Positions 58,216 through 64,000 of a stretch of 64,000 bases of DNA are shown in pieces (position 1 is the stretch's first letter; each line of letters opens with the position of its first letter). The translations under genes were made by a program, and so were the position numbers. The notes below the pieces were generated by a model, which was not told the origin of the DNA, did not search any database, and was given only the letters and a program-made list of their open reading frames with translations. Source of the DNA: Ligula intestinalis (taxonomy: Eukaryota > Platyhelminthes > Cestoda > Diphyllobothriidea > Diphyllobothriidae). The stretch covers positions 1,966,609 through 2,030,608 of the forward strand of contig JAYGXS010000010.1 of the NCBI GenBank assembly GCA_036362985.1, written 5' to 3'.

Positions 58216-58489
58216 AGGTAAAAACTCCTTCATCAGATTACAATGAATCATTTTACAATGAATCACATTGCTTATCACATACACTGCATCAAATCATACT
58301 TCTCGCGATTTGCAAGTAGTCATACATTTTTATTTCATATTTTAGTGGAGATTGTTTTCCCGGAACATGTAGCTGTCGTACATGTTAAATTTTTCTTTGC
58401 ATCAAGTTATTTCCTATCATCCTGTTACCAACAGGGAGTTCAAAGGCATTCGCCTATCTTTCCCTCAATAAACTGATACTGATACCGAA

Positions 58490-58827
58490 ACCGGCCCATA
58501 TCGACGTTCGACGGAACGCCTTCTCTCAAAGGGTCATTGGAGCGTGGAACGGACTCCCTGAAGAAGTGGTCCTCTCAGATACTGTTGACATTTTTAAACA
58601 CAAACTTCATTCTCATTTGCTGAGTAATTGTGGCAAATATAATGAACAAAGTGTCAGTAGCTGCACCTTACAACTGGCTCACAGTTATCGCTGATTTTAA
58701 GCCTGCATTTGTAAATTTGTATTATGTACTATTGTTACGGTGGACATATTTTGCGATTTTTGGTTATGAATAGGGAGCTCAAGGGCGAAAGCCTTCTTCC
58801 CTTAATAAAACGACTTCAAGTACCTTT
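58490..58827 (+). mobile_element. LINE 3' fragment
   Basis: A frame with HIDVRRNAFSQRVIGAWNGL and PEEVVLSDTVDIFKHKL (58500-58625) is a LINE C-terminus. The 3' end GGGAGCTCAAGGGCGAAAGC...CTTAATAAAAC (58775-58811) is a variant of the common LINE terminus. Confidence 0.75.
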
Positions 58828-59278
58828 ATCCACCCAGCATTTACACATTTTTCCAGATTGTACCTTTTTCCCGTTTCTAGAGTATTCTGAGAGAATAATT
58901 GTTGTCACACGTTACTCATTAGATTATCCACTATCGTTCCTCGTTACGCGTTCTTTTTGATATTATTACCAGTTCTAACAATAAACCGGTTTTCCTATTA
59001 CTACCGAACCGTTACCATAATGAATTGCAACTATATATCTGATGAGCTCGATGGACTAGGATTTGCTCGTTTGCTTGATGAGGCTTGGGAATCTTCTCCT
59101 TTATTTCAGAGCACCTCACAGCCAGACAGTTCCCGATCTGAAGTTTCTTCGTTAGACCCATTCTCTTCAGTAGGCTCTATCCAATCCAATCCATTCTCGG
59201 ACTCATACCGTCCTATTGTGATAAAATCGACTCCAGCAGTTAACCCGCCTCCAGTCAGCTCGGCCGCTACAATGGCCT
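58828..59278 (+). mobile_element. Ty3/gypsy 5' fragment, second copy
   Basis: It follows 45146-45620 closely (TTGTCACACGTTACTCATTA, then a gag start NCNYISDELDGLGFARLLDE). It lacks about 27 bp near the end and breaks off in gag at about 59278. Same family as 44910-49851; no pol is seen. Confidence 0.85.
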
Positions 59279-61396
59279 GGAAGTTTTTTGACTAAAGGAG
59301 TTACACTACCTTCTACACTATCGATTTTTAAAGGCAACTTACAAAAGCATTTAAATTTAGAAGAAAGGAAGTCGATACTGTCTGTTTGCTTTCCAAACAC
59401 GCAAGTTGTAGATTTTGAATAGGGTCCTCCTGGTATTTGATGCAGAGTCAAGCATCACTTCCAAGGGCTGTGAACTCTTCTCCGTGTTTACAACTTTCGC
59501 TGTAGTTTTTGAGGTCGCTATTAATGGTTATCGCCAACTTTCCGATGGGCTAAGGAGTCAGGTGGGTCACAGCACGGTGATGTTTCCTTGAATGCTAATG
59601 TATTCTCCTGTTGTCCCGGATGACCCCTTCTTAACTCAACGGTATATTATTTTTTCCCATGACCATAAACGTCCCGAACCCTCAACATCAGGTCCCAATC
59701 TAACAACATCAAACCGTGTTACCTTTTAAGGCAGTTTTTTCTCCTTAAGTTTTTTTTGGAAATTGGTGGCCCGCTGAACTCATCCACCGATTTAGGAGTT
59801 TTTTATTGCCGATGACAAGTATTTTATAAGAGTTCACTGTTTATCATTATTATTTTTATTTTCACGATAACGCTAAGTTTGTAACGACAGGGCCCCTTGG
59901 GCCTTAAATATACAAATTACGAGGACTCCTCCTTAATGCGGCTATTATGGCACGTGCTATTGCGTTAGGCTTGGTATACATAGATGTACTCAGATGGCAG
60001 GTCGTGTAGCTGTTAGCGCGGAAGGGTCGCTTAATTTTGGCAGTTGCTGCTGCCCACGTATACTCTCCGTCGTGATGATTTTATCTGTCCATCGAAAAAC
60101 TATGGGTGTGGAAAAAGCGATTGAGGTATGTGCACACAGATTACCACTGCATCTACCTTATAGAGCGACGGCAAACTTCCTCATGCAAAGTTGACGATAA
60201 AGTAAAAATCTTAATGAACTCTGTGAAAAAGTCCATATCAGAAGGGTTGACATTCAGGTGCAAAGTTCGAAGAGAAGAAAAGAGCTATGAATATGATCAG
60301 GAACCCAAATAAAATCAAACTAGACGGTATGAAGTCAGAAACCATTACCTGGATTGCGAAACGAATTCAAAAAGGGATGCGGTGGGTCCCATAAGACCGC
60401 ACTTTGTGGAATGCTTTCTCCGTCATACGCAGTAGGTTATCCTCAGTTACGTAGCACGTCATGTGACAGTTGATTGAAGTCTCTAAGCTTTGTAAAGTTG
60501 CTGGGATGATTTCCATTGGCTAAATGTTGTTAAATGAGGCAAAACTGTCGTGCTTGTAGTTGAGCGAGATGTTTTATTTCTTTCGTGAATCGGAAGGCTT
60601 TAATTTACGAGAGAAAGATTATATATTTTACACAAAAGGGCTGAAAAACGTGTCATTTACGCCAACATATGCAGTACTGGCAAGAACAGAATATGGCTGA
60701 AGACAATAAAATATTCGAAAACGTCAACTGTATGTGGTCGCATTCAAAAGGGTGACATTTATGATTACGAGAGCAACAGTGTTTGGAACCTCGAGGCTCG
60801 GAAGTCGTGCGGTATACTTTCCAACTAAGGTTTTTGACCAAAAAGCATTGCAAAAATTAATGTGCAGTTTACATTTGTGTTACGTATGGAATTAACGAGA
60901 GTATCTGGAAGAATGGGGTTCTAAATTTTTCTATAGCCAATAGTAGTGCGTGAAACATGTTTCGCCACATTAACGAGCGAGTTTCAGTCAAGGTGACCTC
61001 TGCAACTGATCATTTATCTTCAGACAACATCTTAACCCGGTCAAAATATAGCTTAACCTGGTAAGAACCGCAGTGTCGTTGAGCTGACGGAAACGACTCA
61101 AGAAAATTAGTAGTCTTCAGGGAAAAATAATTAAAGGTGCGAATTGCCAGCTGACACGTTATTTTCTGATAATAATTAACCGACTAACTCTCCGAAACAC
61201 CAGGATGAATAAAAAATGCTCAGTTGAGTTGCTTGTAGTTTTCAAATTTGAATCCAGAACTCAACTTTGCACATCTGAACTTAATTATACCTATTATAAT
61301 CCTTGAACCTCTTGTATGTTGATCTGTATGACCTTCACCCCAAATTCGATATAGAGTGCAGTTTGTAGACGGATCCACGACAAGTGTGATTGGCCC
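59279..61396. other. No gene recognised
   Basis: Possible gypsy-like pieces around 59560-59720 are too weak to call. GGGCCCCTTGGGCCTTAAATATACAA at 59889-59914 repeats a motif at 44285. The stretch just upstream of 61397 should hold the promoter and 5' UTR of the WDR36-like gene; no motif can be named with confidence. Confidence 0.4.
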
Positions 61397-62935
61397 ATGC
61401 CTTCATCGTCGCGGATACTCCGCCCTTTCCGTGCTCTAGGCCTCGTTTCTTCAGAGGTCCCTTTTGTTATTAAATACAAGCCGAGAAACAAAGAATTTAA
61501 TGTAGTCGTTCCTGCTGGAGAACGGTTTAACGTTTATCAGGTAAAATATTTGCATTTTGTATCAAGGCTTTAACACGCCCCTTGAAGAATACGTAAAGTT
61601 TTCTTTTTAAGGCCAAATGTTTGCTTAAGTTAATATTCCCCTCTGACGCCATGTCGGTATGCAGTTCATTGGTGCCGCTTAATGTATTCTCCGCGTTTAT
61701 ATTGTGTGCTCAAAATGCCATAATATTACTGTGACGTGTTGCAAGGGACAATCGTATTTGTAGACAGTACTTTAATAGTGCCTTATAATGTAACAGTGAA
61801 GTGCTGCTCCTGTTTGAAAAGGTGGGAAGCTCTTCAGCGTGCGTTTGACTAGAGTACAATGGTGGTTCATTGTCTACTTTTATTGCAACACAGCAAAGAC
61901 AGTTAACTTACACATACCAAGCTTATTCAGACAGCAGTTTGTTTGTCAATGTTCTTCGTCATCCTTAAGAAATACATTCTTGGTTGTTTATACCACGATG
62001 CGTAAATGCCCTCCTGTTACTAACGCTGACCATTATCCGGCTAGACCGAACCGTTTTCTGTTTGAAATAGTTGTTTGAAGTCTAAACCTTGGGTCTCCTT
62101 CAAAAATTAAAAGATAGCCAAGTCGTATGGGTTTCTCTATAAGGCTATGGCGAACCAAAAGGCAACATCCGCTAAGTTGGTTTCAAAGTGCTACATATTC
62201 TCGATACGTTTTTGTATCCATTTTAAATATCCCCATGTGTTGCGACCATTCTTGATTTTTCCTAACTTCCCACCACTTCCTCTCTTTCAGTTACCTAACC
62301 TCAGACTCGTTGGAATTAGTAAGTTGCCCTTTGTTCCGAATCTCACTTTATATAGGTGACTGCTTACCATCCGACATACGTGTGTTTACCTCGGACCGAT
62401 CTTTAATCTATGCAGCCGCAGGCAATAAAATCTATGCTTTCCGAGGTCTTCGGCATGTACTCTATTGCCTTGAGGCGCACACAAGTCCAATTGTTGAACT
62501 TTTGTCATTCTCTGACACCTTCCTGGCCTCTTACGATGAGTCTGGCACTCTCATTGTTTGGAATTTAAAAACCCGAAGTAAACGGCTTATATCTTAACTC
62601 ATTGTATTTTTTAGCGGAAATCAGGCGAGAAGAGTTCTCTATTGACACCTTTGTTGTCTCCGCAATGCTTCACCCTTCATTCTACCAGAACAAGCTGCTC
62701 TTGGGCAGTCTTCAGGGTCCATTGAGACTATGGAATGCTGTTACTGGAAAGTCGATCTACTGGTTTAAAGGATTTGACGCTGCCGTAACTTGTCTGGCTC
62801 AATCGCCGGCCAAAGATGTATGCGCTATCGGTTTGAACGATGGACGTATAATTTTGCACAACTTGCGATATGATGTTTCATTGGTCGGTGTTGCCCAGGA
62901 TAGTGGAGCCATCACCTCCATTGATTTTCGTTCAG
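61397..62935 (+). CDS. WDR36: WDR36/UTP21-like WD40 protein, N-terminal exons
   Basis: Spliced exons 61397-61540, 62291-62318, 62356-62577 and 62615-62935 keep one open frame. All three introns begin GT and end AG: 62319-62355 and 62578-62614 are 37 nt each, and 61541-62290 is 750 nt. The start ATG (61397) gives MPSSSRILRPFRALGLVSSE. This matches the family's FRALGL N-terminus. RLVGISDCLPSDIRVF spans intron 2. WD40 blades follow: NKIYAFRGL.., SGTLIVWNLKTR, LLGSLQGPLRLWNAVTG, GLNDGRIILHNLRYD and SGAITSIDFRSG. The last donor is GTAATC at 62936. WDR36/UTP21 belongs to the small-subunit processome and acts in pre-18S rRNA processing in the nucleolus. Exon choice is by homology and splice signals; the remaining exons lie outside or are not visible. 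Confidence 0.88.
62319..62355 (+). other. 37-nt intron
   Basis: GTAAGT at its start and TATATAG at its end. It splits the Ser codon of VGIS/DCLP (phase 1). Confidence 0.85.
62578..62614 (+). other. 37-nt intron
   Basis: GTAAAC at its start and TTTTTTAG at its end. Its removal joins NLKT-R to EIRREEF in frame (phase 1). Unspliced reading hits a stop at 62595-62597. Confidence 0.85.
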
Positions 62936-63544
62936 GTAATCTTTTAAAACACACTTGTTATTCCCACTTACATTGTTATATAATCGAAAGTTAAAATTTT
63001 CCTTTTACTTGTAGCAACAAATTTTCTCGAATTAAACCATTCAGCATGTATTTTTATAGATAAATACAATGAGAATGAATTGTAGGTTTACCTAGAATTT
63101 TCCTACCCCTGTTACCCTGTTATATTTGCATGTTCGGTGAAGTGGTTATACCTTATCGGTTTTTTGTTAACACATGTAATGGAAGACAGATTTTCCTGAA
63201 GGGTTTTTGGAAGAATATAACTTTTACTAGCGGAGAACATTCAAAGACTGGGATATGGCGTTATCCACGTAGGCTTTAAACTTTTGTCAAGTCCATTGCC
63301 CGAGAAAAGACAAACCTAGCAATAAACTGATTAGTTATACGAAGCGGTACCTCGGGTGTTCTGTCTTCTTTTAATGGTTGTGATGACCTTGATTGTGCGT
63401 AGAAGAGAACAACGTTATAGGCAGGTAGACCTATTTGCTGATCTTGTCATTGCTGAATGTCCTTGTTTCCCCACAGTCGTGCCTCAATTTTTTGGCGCAA
63501 GATCACATGTCATTTCCTTATTATTCATCTTTCGTATGCCTCAA
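62936..63544 (+). other. Probable intron of the WDR36-like gene
   Basis: It follows the donor GTAATC. No further WD40 exon is recognised before the LINE fragment at the window edge. Confidence 0.55.
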
Positions 63545-64000
63545 CTACGTATTGTGGACACTGACTGGCGTGTTATACTGATATAAAAAGCTTGCTTTCC
63601 CATCATTTTCCTCCCACCCCTGTTGTCTAACGCGGTTGTGTGACCAGGACTGGTACTTACTTGTACTTGTTACGGCTGTGATCATGCCTGATCTAGCCGG
63701 CCTCAATGATGACACTAACGGTACCTCTCCATGCGTGGCGGCAGCGGATCTGTAAAACTCCACCCAGTCCCTTTTCCAGCGACGGAGACCGAAGATAGAA
63801 GGTTCAAGAACTGCTTTCATGTCTTGACGGACGGTGTCGAGCCAAGTCTTCAGTTGCCCTCCTCTTCGACGTTTCCAGGTGGGCTTCGGTGGTGAGTCGA
63901 GGGCAGCATAACAAAGCTCGTTGGGCGGACGCCGAAGAACGTGTCCAAACCACCAGAGCTGGTTTATATCCTTGCTTCCTTACTGGATTTTGGAGATATC
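63545..64000 (-). mobile_element. LINE C-terminus, probably RTE-like
   Basis: From the right edge the minus strand reads DINQLWWFGHVLRRPPNELC, KRRRGGQLKTWLDTVRQDM and FGLRRWKRDWVEFYRSAA, ending near 63545. The WxGHVLRxP, KRRRG and TW..TVRxD motifs are typical of the C-terminal end of RTE-type and related LINE proteins. The rest of the element would lie beyond position 64000. It probably sits in an intron of the neighbouring gene. Confidence 0.75.

Larger units (their letters stand above)
50615..58489 (+). mobile_element. LINE C: longest LINE, with two nested insertions
   Basis: A CR1/L2-like element has an ORF1 (50630-51725), an endonuclease-RT ORF2 in pieces (51772-52399, 53178-54282, 57228-58215) and a 3' end at about 58488 with CTGATACTGATAC. 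It is interrupted by a small gypsy element (52400-53177, minus) and by LINE B (54283-57230, minus). The 3' motif GGGAGTTCAAAGGCATT (58434-58450) is shared with other LINE tails of the window. Nonsense codons, frameshifts and a changed RT active site show it is dead apart from the insertions. Confidence 0.9.

Noticed and set aside
63356..63586. Possible further exon of the WDR36-like gene
   Set aside because: The translated sequence shows no WD40 pattern and no good acceptor-donor pair in the right phase.
1..64000. CRISPR array, operon or prokaryotic replication origin
   Set aside because: No regularly spaced repeats of that type and no prokaryotic gene arrangement; the tandem tails seen are retrotransposon ends.

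Overview
The window reads as repeat-rich animal DNA, most likely from a flatworm (Platyhelminthes). The grounds are decayed non-LTR retrotransposons (LINEs), many Penelope-like elements (PLEs) with hammerhead-ribozyme motifs, Ty3/gypsy fragments, and one host gene with two 37-nt introns. The species cannot be fixed from sequence alone; a large-genome cestode or trematode is my inference. There is no prokaryotic gene layout, operon or CRISPR array. A 10-N assembly gap lies at 18316-18325.

Host gene: the only recognised cellular gene is the 5' part of a WDR36/UTP21-type WD40 protein (small-subunit processome, rRNA maturation) at 61397-62935 (+). I assemble four exons: 61397-61540, 62291-62318, 62356-62577 and 62615-62935. 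The reading frame stays open across all of them, and the gene continues beyond the last visible donor.

Mobile elements, left to right: a PLE endonuclease remnant (about 150-660 -); LINE A (1955-4190 +); LINE D (7845-9260 +); LINE tails near 9.6 and 13.1 kb; composite LINE F (14434-15710 -); a PLE with an almost perfect 1.03-kb inverted duplication (19791-22546); a fold-back repeat (22585-23547) and its relative (27985-28625); LINE G (24880-25915 +); a tRNA-headed SINE-like unit (26340-26640 +); a dense block of PLE copies in both orientations (28.7-43.7 kb) containing a nearly complete RT plus GIY-YIG protein (33582-35040 -) and interrupted by LINE E (35434-37165 -); a decayed Ty3/gypsy element (44910-49851 +); LINE C (about 50.6-58.49 kb +), invaded by a small deleted gypsy element (52400-53177 -, with 4-bp target duplications) and by LINE B (54283-57230 -); a second gypsy 5' fragment (58828-59278 +); and a LINE C-terminus at the right edge (63545-64000 -).

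The most interesting signals concern RNA structure. Hammerhead-type motifs sit in the terminal repeats of at least two PLE families. A separate dispersed 250-300-bp repeat carries a hammerhead-like core in five copies. A tRNA-headed unit has a hammerhead-like core just downstream. Autonomous mobility is broken in essentially every element by stops, frameshifts, truncation or altered catalytic residues.
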